DNA of 64,000 bases from Streptomyces sp. NBC_00557 (GTDB lineage: Bacteria; Actinomycetota; Actinomycetes; Streptomycetales; Streptomycetaceae). Made by a program: the position numbers and the translations under genes. The notes beneath the pieces are model-generated. The model did no database searches. It was not told where the DNA came from and saw nothing but the letters and a program-made list of their open reading frames with translations. Positions within the stretch are counted from its first letter, which is position 1. Every line of letters begins with the position of its first letter. The stretch covers positions 1,178,001 through 1,242,000 of the forward strand of contig NZ_CP107796.1 of NCBI RefSeq assembly GCF_036345995.1. Reading direction: 5' to 3'. Positions 35,011 to 41,508 of the stretch are shown here, piece by piece.

Positions 35011-35903
35011 CCCTCTCCTCGCAGGATCACGCCCGCCTCACGCAGCAACTGGACCTTGCCGGGCTTGGGCGGGCCGGGAAGTACGTCGTAATCGGCGGCG
35101 GCGATCGCGCGGATCGCCGCCCTTCCCCCCGCCACGAACCCTGCGAGCAGCAGCTTCAACCTGCCGTGGACGCTACCCACCAGGGGGGCGCCTTCACTCA
35201 GCAGATCACGGGCGCGTTGTGCCTCGTATGCAACCAGGGCGCGCACCGATGCGCCCGCGGTTTTCGCGCCAAGATCGGATTCCTGGACGTGGAAGCGCTT
35301 CATGTCCGTGGCCGGGAGGTAGATCCGGTCCCGGCGGAGGTCCTCGGCGACGTCCTGGAGGTGCTCCACGATCTGCAGCGCGGTGCAGACCGCGTCGGAG
35401 AGCCGGACCCGCTCGGGGGTGGAGGTCCCGGTGACGGCGAGGACGAGGCGGCCGACGGGGTTGGCGGACAGTTCGCAGTACGCGAGGAGGTCGTCGTAGG
35501 TCTCGTAGCGGGAGACGAGCTGGTCCTGGCGGTTGGCGGCGATCAGGCCGAGGAAGGGCTCGGGGGTGAGGGAGCGGCGGCGGACGGTGGGCTGGAGCCG
35601 GCGCAGCAGCGGATGGCGCGGGGTGCCGTCGAAGACGCGGCGCAGGTCGGCCTCGAAGGCGTCGAGGAGGACGAGGCGGTCCTCGGCCTCGGTGGCCGAC
35701 ACGCCAAGGAGACGGGCGTCGGCGCCGCCGGGGGCGAGGTCGCCGTCGCCGATGTCGTCGACCAGGCGGGCGAAGCCGTAGACCGCCATGAGGTCGGCAC
35801 GCCAGGCCCTGGGCAGGAAGAACGGGGCCACGGGAAAGTTCTCGCTCGTGGCCTTGTCGAGGGTGGCGCGTTCCGGGTCTTGCGCCGTCTCGGTCGCCGT
35901 CAT
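35007..35903 (-). CDS. hpnC: Hydroxysqualene synthase HpnC
   Basis: Squalene/phytoene synthase paralogue of 298 aa, first main gene of the hopanoid operon. Motifs are YGFARLVDDIGDGD (about residues 35-48) and VEHLQDVAEDLRRDRIYLP (about 185-203). HpnC converts presqualene diphosphate to hydroxysqualene. The ATG at 35903 was chosen because it overlaps the stop of a 21-codon upstream ORF (ATGA) and gives the usual N-terminus MTATETAQDPE; an in-frame ATG at 35933 lacks a ribosome site. Confidence 0.93.
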   Translation of the reverse strand: MTATETAQDPERATLDKATSENFPVAPFFLPRAWRADLMAVYGFARLVDDIGDGDLAPGGADARLLGVSATEAEDRLVLLDAFEADLRRVFDGTPRHPLLRRLQPTVRRRSLTPEPFLGLIAANRQDQLVSRYETYDDLLAYCELSANPVGRLVLAVTGTSTPERVRLSDAVCTALQIVEHLQDVAEDLRRDRIYLPATDMKRFHVQESDLGAKTAGASVRALVAYEAQRARDLLSEGAPLVGSVHGRLKLLLAGFVAGGRAAIRAIAAADYDVLPGPPKPGKVQLLREAGVILRGEG

Positions 35904-35965
35904 CGGGCGCTGCCCGGCGCGGGGACGGCACATGCTGCGTTGAGCTGGGGAGTTTCCGTAGCCAT
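35900..35965 (-). CDS. 21-codon leader ORF coupled to hpnC
   Basis: An ATG at 35965, about 11 nt after GGGAG, opens a 21-residue ORF (MATETPQLNAACAVPAPGSA then R). Its TGA overlaps the hpnC ATG as ATGA, whereas hpnC itself has no visible Shine-Dalgarno sequence. It may be a coupling leader for the whole hopanoid operon. The peptide has no known family. Confidence 0.45.
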   Translation of the reverse strand: MATETPQLNAACAVPAPGSAR

Positions 35966-36107
35966 TGCCGTCACATCTCCCGTTCTACACTGCCGACCCA
36001 ATACACACTATTTCGGACACGCCGCCCTGCAATTCACGAGGTCCCCCCGGCTCGGGGTGTCGCGCATTATCGCCCCACTTGCCGCTTTCCGGCGCCGGTA
36101 CAGCTTA

Positions 36108-36119
36108 CGTTGTACAACG
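36108..36119. promoter_or_regulatory. Perfect palindrome CGTTGTACAACG upstream of the hopanoid operon
   Basis: A 12-bp perfect palindrome lies in the 330-bp gap between the exporter ATPase gene and hpnC, the only place for the hopanoid promoter. The ACGTTGTAC pattern resembles TetR-type operators. A GATAAT hexamer on the minus strand at 36066-36071 could be a -10 box 40 bp away, but no good -35 box was found. Apart from the leader ORF, this element and the hairpin at 36219, I see nothing else in 35966-36264. Confidence 0.4.
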
Positions 36120-36218
36120 CAGCGAGGTTCGTCGGGGTGTCCTGCACATCACAACAACACACCGATTGGCTCCAAGATTCCTGAGACCAAACGGAGTTGA
36201 CGATTCCGTTATGGAAGC

Positions 36219-36251
36219 GGGGCCCCGCCGGACGGATTCCGGCGGGGCCCC
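36219..36251 (-). terminator. Terminator after the exporter ATPase gene
   Basis: A perfect 13-bp inverted repeat (GGGGCCCCGCCGG / CCGGCGGGGCCCC) with a 7-nt loop lies 14 bp after the ATPase stop codon. It should insulate the exporter operon from the hopanoid operon, which lies downstream in the same direction. Confidence 0.75.
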
Positions 36252-36264
36252 TGGCCGAAACGTG

Positions 36265-37053
36265 TCACTTGCCGGTGAACTTCTCGTACTCCTTCAGAAC
36301 CTCTTCGGTCGGCCCGTCCATCCGCAGTTCGCCGCGCTCCAGCCACAGGACGCGGTTGCAGGTGTCCCGGATGGACTTGTTGTTGTGGCTGACCAGAAAG
36401 ACCGTGCCGGCCTCCTTGCGCAGTTCCCGGATGCGTTCCTCCGAGCGCTTCTGGAACTTGCGGTCACCGGTGGCCAGCGCCTCGTCGATCATGAGGACGT
36501 CGTGGTCCTTGGCGGCGGCGATGGAGAACCGCAGCCGGGCGGCCATGCCGGAGGAGTACGTACGCATGGGCAGGGTGATGAAGTCGCCCTTCTCGTTGAT
36601 ACCCGAGAAGTCCACGATGTCCTGGTAGCGCTCCTTGATCTCCTCCCGGGACATCCCCATGGCGAGCCCGCCCAGGATGACGTTGCGCTCACCGGTGAGG
36701 TCGTTCATCAGGGCCGCGTTGACACCGAGCAGCGAGGGCTGGCCGTCGGTGTAGACCTTGCCCCGCTCGGCGGGGAGCAGGCCGGCGATGGCCCGCAGCA
36801 GCGTGGACTTGCCGGAGCCGTTGGAGCCGATCAGGCCGATGGCCTCGCCGCGGTAGGCGACGAAGGACACGCCGCGCACGGCGTGCACCTTGCGCACCCC
36901 CCGCGCCGCGTCGTCGGAGCCCCGCCCGACGATGCGGCTGAGGGCCGCCGTCGCGCTGCCCTTCCCGGTCCTGGCGCCGTTGACGCGGTAGACGATGTGC
37001 AGGTCGTCCGCGATGACGGTGGGGCGGCGCTCCCCGGTGTGCTGCTCAGCCAC
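36265..37053 (-). CDS. ABC transporter ATPase, polysaccharide/teichoic-acid export (TagH/Wzt type)
   Basis: ATPase of 262 aa. Walker A is LIGSNGSGKSTLLRAI (about residues 73-88), the signature is RTYSSGMAARLRFSIA (about 165-180) with SSGM in place of LSGG, and Walker B is DVLMIDEALATGD (about 187-199). The SSGM signature and the preceding RGVSFVAYRGEAIGL are characteristic of the TagH/Wzt/RfbB subfamily that exports teichoic acids, O-antigens or other glycopolymers. It overlaps the permease gene by 8 nt and is the last gene of the polyol-phosphate cluster. There is no extra C-terminal glycan-binding domain. Confidence 0.93.
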   Translation of the reverse strand: MAEQHTGERRPTVIADDLHIVYRVNGARTGKGSATAALSRIVGRGSDDAARGVRKVHAVRGVSFVAYRGEAIGLIGSNGSGKSTLLRAIAGLLPAERGKVYTDGQPSLLGVNAALMNDLTGERNVILGGLAMGMSREEIKERYQDIVDFSGINEKGDFITLPMRTYSSGMAARLRFSIAAAKDHDVLMIDEALATGDRKFQKRSEERIRELRKEAGTVFLVSHNNKSIRDTCNRVLWLERGELRMDGPTEEVLKEYEKFTGK

Positions 37054-37975
37054 GGCCGTACCGCTCCTCCGCCTTCCAGAAGTACACGAACCCGCCGGCG
37101 AAGACGACGACGGCCCAGAACAGCGCGATGGCCCACACGTGCGGCGGCAGGTTCGAGGCGCCGTAGCCGTCGATCAGGGCGTAGCGCATCAGGTCCATGT
37201 AGACCGCGGCCGGGTTGACCTGGAGCAGCCGGACCGCGATCTCGGAGCGGCCCTCCATCATCTTGTTGATGGAGAACATGACACCCGAGGTGTACATCCA
37301 GGTGCGCAGGACGAACGGCATCAGCTGGGCGAGGTCCGGGGTCTTGGCGCCCATCCGGGCCACGATCAGCGCGAGCCCGGTGTTGAACAGGAACTGCAGC
37401 AGCAGGACCGGCACGATGAGCAGCCAGGCGGGGCTCGGGTAGCTGCCGAAGCCGATCGCCACGACGAACATCACGATCATCGAGAACAGCAGCTGCTGGA
37501 GCTGCTGCAGCGAGAACGAGATGGGCAGCGAGGCACGCGGGAAGTGCAGGGCCCGCACCAGCCCCAGGTTGCCGGAGATCGCGCGGACCCCGGACATCAC
37601 CGAGCTCTGCGTGAACGTGAACACGAACACGCCCGTGACCAGGAACGGGATGTAGACGTCCTGGGACAGGCCGCGGCTCGCGTGCAGGATCACGCCGAAG
37701 ATGAAGTAGTACACGCCCGCGTTCAGCAGCGGCGTCGCCACCTGCCACAGCTGGCCGAGCTTGGCCTGGCTGTACTGCGCCGTCAGCTTCGCCTGCGAGA
37801 AGGCGAGGATGAAGTGGCGCCGCCCCCACAGCTGGCGGACGTAACTGGGCAGGGAGGGGCGGGCGCCGCTCACGGCGAGCCCGTACTTGGCGGCCAGCTG
37901 CGCCGCCGTCAGCCCCTCGTCGGGCGACGGTATCGCGCTCACCGCGACCCCGCCGTCATGCGTTGTGTGACTCAC
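37046..37975 (-). CDS. ABC-2 type permease, polysaccharide/teichoic-acid export (TagG/Wzm type)
   Basis: Permease of 309 aa with about six helices. The N-terminal cytoplasmic piece SYVRQLWGRRHFILAFSQAKLTAQYSQAKLGQLWQVATPLLNAG (shown here in parts: RHFILAFSQAKLTAQYSQAK then LGQLWQVATPLLNA) is the ABC-2 signature of TagG/Wzm exporters. Later features are FPRASLPISFSLQQLQQLLFS and NPAAVYMDLMRYALIDG. With the ATPase it should form a homodimeric-permease exporter in the cytoplasmic membrane. The gene lies 93 bp downstream of the glycosyltransferase; the GTG at 37975 has no clear ribosome site, and a GTG at about 37942 is possible. Confidence 0.9.
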   Translation of the reverse strand: MSHTTHDGGVAVSAIPSPDEGLTAAQLAAKYGLAVSGARPSLPSYVRQLWGRRHFILAFSQAKLTAQYSQAKLGQLWQVATPLLNAGVYYFIFGVILHASRGLSQDVYIPFLVTGVFVFTFTQSSVMSGVRAISGNLGLVRALHFPRASLPISFSLQQLQQLLFSMIVMFVVAIGFGSYPSPAWLLIVPVLLLQFLFNTGLALIVARMGAKTPDLAQLMPFVLRTWMYTSGVMFSINKMMEGRSEIAVRLLQVNPAAVYMDLMRYALIDGYGASNLPPHVWAIALFWAVVVFAGGFVYFWKAEERYGRG

Positions 37976-38035
37976 GAGTGGAAATCCGGACTCTCTTGGG
38001 TAAGAAGCTTGGTCTCTTCGGGTAAGAGAAGCTTC

Positions 38036-38099
38036 TCAGATCACCGGGGGCCGGCCCAGCCGGGTCGGTCAGATCACCGGGGGCCGGCCCAGCCGGGTC
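38036..38099. repeat. 33-bp tandem duplication covering the end of the glycosyltransferase gene
   Basis: Two 31-bp identical copies (starting TCAGATCACCGGGGG) have a period of exactly 33 bp, at 38036-38066 and 38069-38099. The right copy encodes the last nine residues and stop of the glycosyltransferase (TRLGRPPVI, stop); the left copy repeats these, including the stop, in the same frame beyond it. Confidence 0.95.
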
Positions 38100-38953
38100 A
38101 GCCGCCACACCGTGCGCCACTTCATCGGGCGGCGCGGGCCGCACGGCGTGGTCCAGCCCTCCCGGAAGCCGCCGAACCAGGCCCGCAGCGCCGGGCGGGA
38201 GGGGCGGCGGACCAGGGTGAGCATCAGCCACACGCCGAGGTAGACGGGTACCAGAGGCGCGGGGAGGTTGCGGCGGGCCAGCCACACGCGGTTGCGGGCG
38301 ACCATGCGGTGGTAGACCGCGTGCCGCGAGGGCGCGGTCGTCGGGTGGTACAGCACCATGTCGGAGCGGTAGTCGATCATCCAGCCGGCGTCGAGGGCCC
38401 GCCAGGCCAGGTCGGTCTCCTCGTGGGCGTAGAAGAACGCGTCGGGCAGCCCGCCGACCTCGGCGAAGACGCGGGTGCGCACCGCGTTGGCGCCGCCGAG
38501 GAAGGTGGTGACCCGCGAGGAGCGCATCGGATCGGAGGCCCGCAGCCGGGGCACATGGCGGCGCTGGGTCTCGCCGGTCTCCGGGTCGGCGATGCGGAAG
38601 CTGATGATGCCGAGCCTCGGGTCGGCCTCGAACGCCTCACGGCACAGCTGGGCGGTGTCGTGCCGGGCGAGCAGGCCGTCGTCGTCGAGGAAGAGCAATA
38701 TGTCGACATCGCGGCCGCCGGGCCCGAAGGCCTCGATGCCGACGTTGCGGCCGCCGGGGATGCCCAGGTTCTCGGGCAGCTCGATCGTCCGCACGCCCTC
38801 GGGGACGTCCGGGACCGGCGAGCCGTTGCCGACGACGACCACCTCGACCGGGTCGCCGTCCTGCTTGGCGACCGAGTCGAGCAGGGCCCGCAGCTCCTCC
38901 GGCCGGTTGCCCATGGTGATGACGACGGCGCCGACCCGCATGGCCGCGCTCAC
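38069..38953 (-). CDS. Glycosyltransferase family 2
   Basis: GT-A-fold glycosyltransferase of 294 aa. The nucleotide-binding start is VGAVVITMGNRPEELRALLDSV; the DXD-type metal motif is DILLFLDDDGLLA (about residue 90), followed by SRVTTFLGGANAVRTRVF and HEETDLAWRALDAGW (the GT2 ED/EE region near 180). The architecture is that of rhamnosyl/galactofuranosyl-type transferases acting on lipid-linked acceptors. The GTG at 38953 overlaps the stop of the CDP-alcohol transferase (GTGA); the ATG at 38941 is an alternative. In this operon it probably decorates or extends the CDP-polyol-derived lipid before export. Confidence 0.88.
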   Translation of the reverse strand: MSAAMRVGAVVITMGNRPEELRALLDSVAKQDGDPVEVVVVGNGSPVPDVPEGVRTIELPENLGIPGGRNVGIEAFGPGGRDVDILLFLDDDGLLARHDTAQLCREAFEADPRLGIISFRIADPETGETQRRHVPRLRASDPMRSSRVTTFLGGANAVRTRVFAEVGGLPDAFFYAHEETDLAWRALDAGWMIDYRSDMVLYHPTTAPSRHAVYHRMVARNRVWLARRNLPAPLVPVYLGVWLMLTLVRRPSRPALRAWFGGFREGWTTPCGPRRPMKWRTVWRLTRLGRPPVI

Positions 38954-39729
38954 TTCAGCCTGCTGGAGGCGAGGATGGACACCAGGTGCAGCAGGGTCTG
39001 CAGCAGGGCGATGCCGGCCAGCACCGCCACCCCCAGCCGGGAGAAGAACAGGTCGCCGCGCGCCTGGTCGACGATCGCGAGGACCAGGATCAGCAGGGAC
39101 GCCTCGATGCCGAGGATCAGCCGGTGGAACTTCAGCATGGCGGCGGCCTTGCGGGCCAGCGCCATGCCGGAGGAGCGCATCTCGGACGCCGACTCCTGCA
39201 CCGGCGGCTTGCCGGCCTGGTGGCGGGCGACGCCGACCAGGTCGGTCTCGGCCTTGATGAGGATGGCGCCCAGCGCGGCCAGCGTGCCGAGGAAGGCCCA
39301 CAGCCAGTCGATACGGCCGCCGCCCCACAGGTCGGCGGCGCGCAGGCCGAAGCCCGTGAGCACCGCGGCGTCCGTGAGATAGGCGCCGACCCGGTCCAGG
39401 TAGACACCGTTCAGCGAGTACTGCTTCTTCCAGCGCGCTATCTCGCCGTCGACGCAGTCCAGCAGCAGGTACATCTGCACGCAGACCACGCCGAGGACGG
39501 CGCCCCAGATCCCCGGCACCAGCAGCGCCGGTGCCGCGAGCACGCCGAAGACGGTCATCAGGTACGTGAGCTGGTTGGGCGTGACCCTGGTGTTCACCAG
39601 GTAGCGGTCGACCCGCAGGGACACCTCGCGCATGTAGAGGCGTCCCATCCAGTGCTCACCGCTGCGCCGGTCCTTCACCCCCGCGGGGTGGACGACCGGA
39701 CGGAGTTCAGCTACCGATGGCCTTGACAT
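38950..39729 (-). CDS. CDP-alcohol phosphatidyltransferase-family membrane enzyme
   Basis: Membrane protein of 259 aa with about six helices. The CAP motif is LLDCVDGEIARWKKQYSLNG followed by VYLDRVGAYLTD (about residues 88-120). The consensus D-x2-DG-x2-AR-x8-G-x3-D-x3-D is met up to the seventh position, but the last Asp, the presumed base, is Ala (VYLD-RVG-A). These enzymes move a phospho-alcohol from a CDP-linked donor onto an alcohol. The gene overlaps the preceding dehydrogenase gene by 23 nt and the glycosyltransferase by 4 nt. It probably uses the CDP-activated product of the upstream nucleotidyltransferase, or binds it as a partner of the other CDP-alcohol enzyme. Confidence 0.88.
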   Translation of the reverse strand: MSRPSVAELRPVVHPAGVKDRRSGEHWMGRLYMREVSLRVDRYLVNTRVTPNQLTYLMTVFGVLAAPALLVPGIWGAVLGVVCVQMYLLLDCVDGEIARWKKQYSLNGVYLDRVGAYLTDAAVLTGFGLRAADLWGGGRIDWLWAFLGTLAALGAILIKAETDLVGVARHQAGKPPVQESASEMRSSGMALARKAAAMLKFHRLILGIEASLLILVLAIVDQARGDLFFSRLGVAVLAGIALLQTLLHLVSILASSRLK

Positions 39730-40768
39730 AGTCGGCGTAGATGTCCTTGATCTGGTTCGTCTTGAGGTCGAGGTGTTCGAGGATCGTGTAGCGGCCGGGG
39801 CGGGTCTCCGGGGCGAACTCCACGACGCGGACGAACTCGTCCACGGTGAAGCCGATCTCCTCCGGCAGCACCGGAAGCCCGTGCCGGTGCAGCACCCGGG
39901 CCGTGTGCACCGCCTCCTCGTGCGCCCCGCGCAGGTACATCGCGAAGGCCGCGCCGAGTCCGCACTGCTCGCCGTGGGCGGCCGCCCGCTTGGGGAAGAG
40001 CAGGTCGAAGGCGTGGTTGATCTCGTGGCAGGAGCCGGAGGACGGGCGGGAGTCGCCGGAGATCGACATCGAGATGCCGCTGAGCACCAGCGCCTCGGCG
40101 AGCACCTGGAGGAAGTCGTTGTCGCCGATGCCGCCGGGATGGCGCAGCACCGCCTCGCCGGCCTGGCGGGCCATGGCCGCAGCGAGACCGTCGATCTTCT
40201 CGCCGTTGACCCGGTTGGACAGCTCCCAGTCCTTGACCGCGTTGATGTTGGACACCGCGTCGCCGATGCCGGCGCGGACGAAGCGGGCCGGGGCCTCGCG
40301 GATCACGTCCAGGTCGATCACGACCGCGATGGGGTTCGGCACGCCGTAGGAGCCGCGTCCGGCGTCGTTGTCGAGCGTGGCGACCGGCGAGCACAGGCCG
40401 TCGTGCGCGAGGTTCGTCGGCACGGCGACCAGGGGCAGGCCGACGCGGGCCGCGGCGAACTTGGCGCAGTCGATGATCTTGCCGCCGCCGAGGCCGACGA
40501 CCGCGTCGTAGTGGCCGGACTTCATCTCGCCGGCCAGCCGGATCGCGTCGTCGAGGGTGCCGCCGCCGACCTCGTACCAGGTGGCGCCCGGCAGCGAGGG
40601 GGCGATCCGCTCGCGCAGCCTGGCGCCGGAGCCGCCGCTGACGGCGACGGCGAGCCGGCCGGACTGCGCGATGCGCTCGTCGGCGAGGACGTCGGCCAGG
40701 TCGTCCAGGGCACCCGGGCGGATGTCCACGACGACCGGCGAGGGAATCAGCCGGGTCAGTAGCGGCAC
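39707..40768 (-). CDS. sn-Glycerol-1-phosphate dehydrogenase-like (iron-containing alcohol dehydrogenase superfamily)
   Basis: Dehydrogenase of 353 aa. The nucleotide-binding motif is AVVGLGGGKIIDCAKFAAARVG (about residues 88-109). The metal-binding triad of the G1PDH/AraM/EgsA group is visible: Asp in VPTNLAHDGLCSPVA (about 120-135), His in SGSCHEINHAFDLL (about 240) and His in AAAHGEQCGLGAAFAMYLRG (about 260). The HDG-x-x-SP motif separates this group from glycerol dehydrogenase. It would reduce dihydroxyacetone phosphate to sn-glycerol-1-phosphate or a related polyol phosphate. It overlaps both neighbours and so belongs to the polyol operon. Glycerol-1-phosphate is best known from archaeal lipids and B. 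subtilis AraM. Confidence 0.85.
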   Translation of the reverse strand: MPLLTRLIPSPVVVDIRPGALDDLADVLADERIAQSGRLAVAVSGGSGARLRERIAPSLPGATWYEVGGGTLDDAIRLAGEMKSGHYDAVVGLGGGKIIDCAKFAAARVGLPLVAVPTNLAHDGLCSPVATLDNDAGRGSYGVPNPIAVVIDLDVIREAPARFVRAGIGDAVSNINAVKDWELSNRVNGEKIDGLAAAMARQAGEAVLRHPGGIGDNDFLQVLAEALVLSGISMSISGDSRPSSGSCHEINHAFDLLFPKRAAAHGEQCGLGAAFAMYLRGAHEEAVHTARVLHRHGLPVLPEEIGFTVDEFVRVVEFAPETRPGRYTILEHLDLKTNQIKDIYADYVKAIGS

Positions 40769-41508
40769 GCGATCTCCCGTCCCCTGGCCAGGTCGTCGTG
40801 GTTGTCGATCTCGACCCAGTCCACGTCGCCGATCGGCGCCACGTCGATGCGGAAGCCGCGGTCGACCAGCTCCTGGTAGCCGTGCTCGTAGAACTGCTGG
40901 GGGTCGGTCTCCCAGACCGTCTTCAGCGCGTCGGCCAGTTCGGGGGCGGCGTCGCCCTCGATCAGGGTGACGCCGATGTACTCGCCCGTCGCCTCGGCGG
41001 GGTCCATCAGCTTGGTGATCCTCGTCATGCCCTTCTCAGGGTCGACGACGACCTTCATCTCCTCGTCCGCGAGGGACTTCACGGTGTCCAGCGCGAGGAT
41101 GATCCTCTTGCCCGCACCGCGGGCCGCGAGCAGCGTCTTCTCGACGGAGACCGGGTGGACGGTGTCGCCGTTGGCGAGGATCACGCCGTCCTTGAGGGCG
41201 TCACGGCCGCACCACAGGGAGTAGGCGTTGTTCCACTCCTCGGCCTTGTCGTTGTCGATCAGGGTGAGCTTGAGGCCGTACTTCTGCTCCAGGGCCGCCC
41301 TGCGCTCGTACACGGCCTCCTTGCGGTAGCCGACGATGATCGCCGCCTCGGTCAGGCCGACCTCGGCGAAGTTGGCGAGGGTCAGGTCCAGAACCGTCGG
41401 TTCGCCCTCTATGCCCGCGGGCCCCACCGGCACCAGCGCCTTGGGCAGGGTGTCGGTGTAGGGGCGCAGACGCCGTCCGGCGCCGGCCGCGAGCACGAGG
41501 CCGATCAT
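40756..41508 (-). CDS. NTP:sugar/polyol-phosphate nucleotidyltransferase (cytidylyltransferase-like)
   Basis: Nucleotidyltransferase of 250 aa. The nucleotide-binding motif is IGLVLAAGAGRRLRPYTDTLPKALVPVG (in parts: LVLAAGAGRRLRPYTDTLPK and ALVPVG, residues 3-30). The metal Asp is in GVILANGDTVHPVS (about 115), with EYIGVTLIEGD and VDWVEIDNHDDLARG in the C-terminal part. It resembles CTP:inositol-1-phosphate and CTP:phosphocholine cytidylyltransferases. In the operon it should activate the polyol phosphate made by the dehydrogenase, giving a CDP-alcohol for the two CDP-alcohol transferases. The ATG at 41508 overlaps the stop of the upstream gene (ATGA). The nucleotide (CTP) is inferred from context. 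Confidence 0.87.
   Translation of the reverse strand: MIGLVLAAGAGRRLRPYTDTLPKALVPVGPAGIEGEPTVLDLTLANFAEVGLTEAAIIVGYRKEAVYERRAALEQKYGLKLTLIDNDKAEEWNNAYSLWCGRDALKDGVILANGDTVHPVSVEKTLLAARGAGKRIILALDTVKSLADEEMKVVVDPEKGMTRITKLMDPAEATGEYIGVTLIEGDAAPELADALKTVWETDPQQFYEHGYQELVDRGFRIDVAPIGDVDWVEIDNHDDLARGREIACRY

Noticed and set aside
35930..35933. Start of hpnC at the in-frame ATG at 35933
   Set aside because: No ribosome site and no promoter box at leaderless distance; the ATG at 35903 is supported by the ATGA overlap with the leader ORF.
38037..38100. Possible CRISPR or att-site repeat
   Set aside because: Only two copies, directly adjacent with no spacer, and coding for the glycosyltransferase end; this is a simple tandem duplication.
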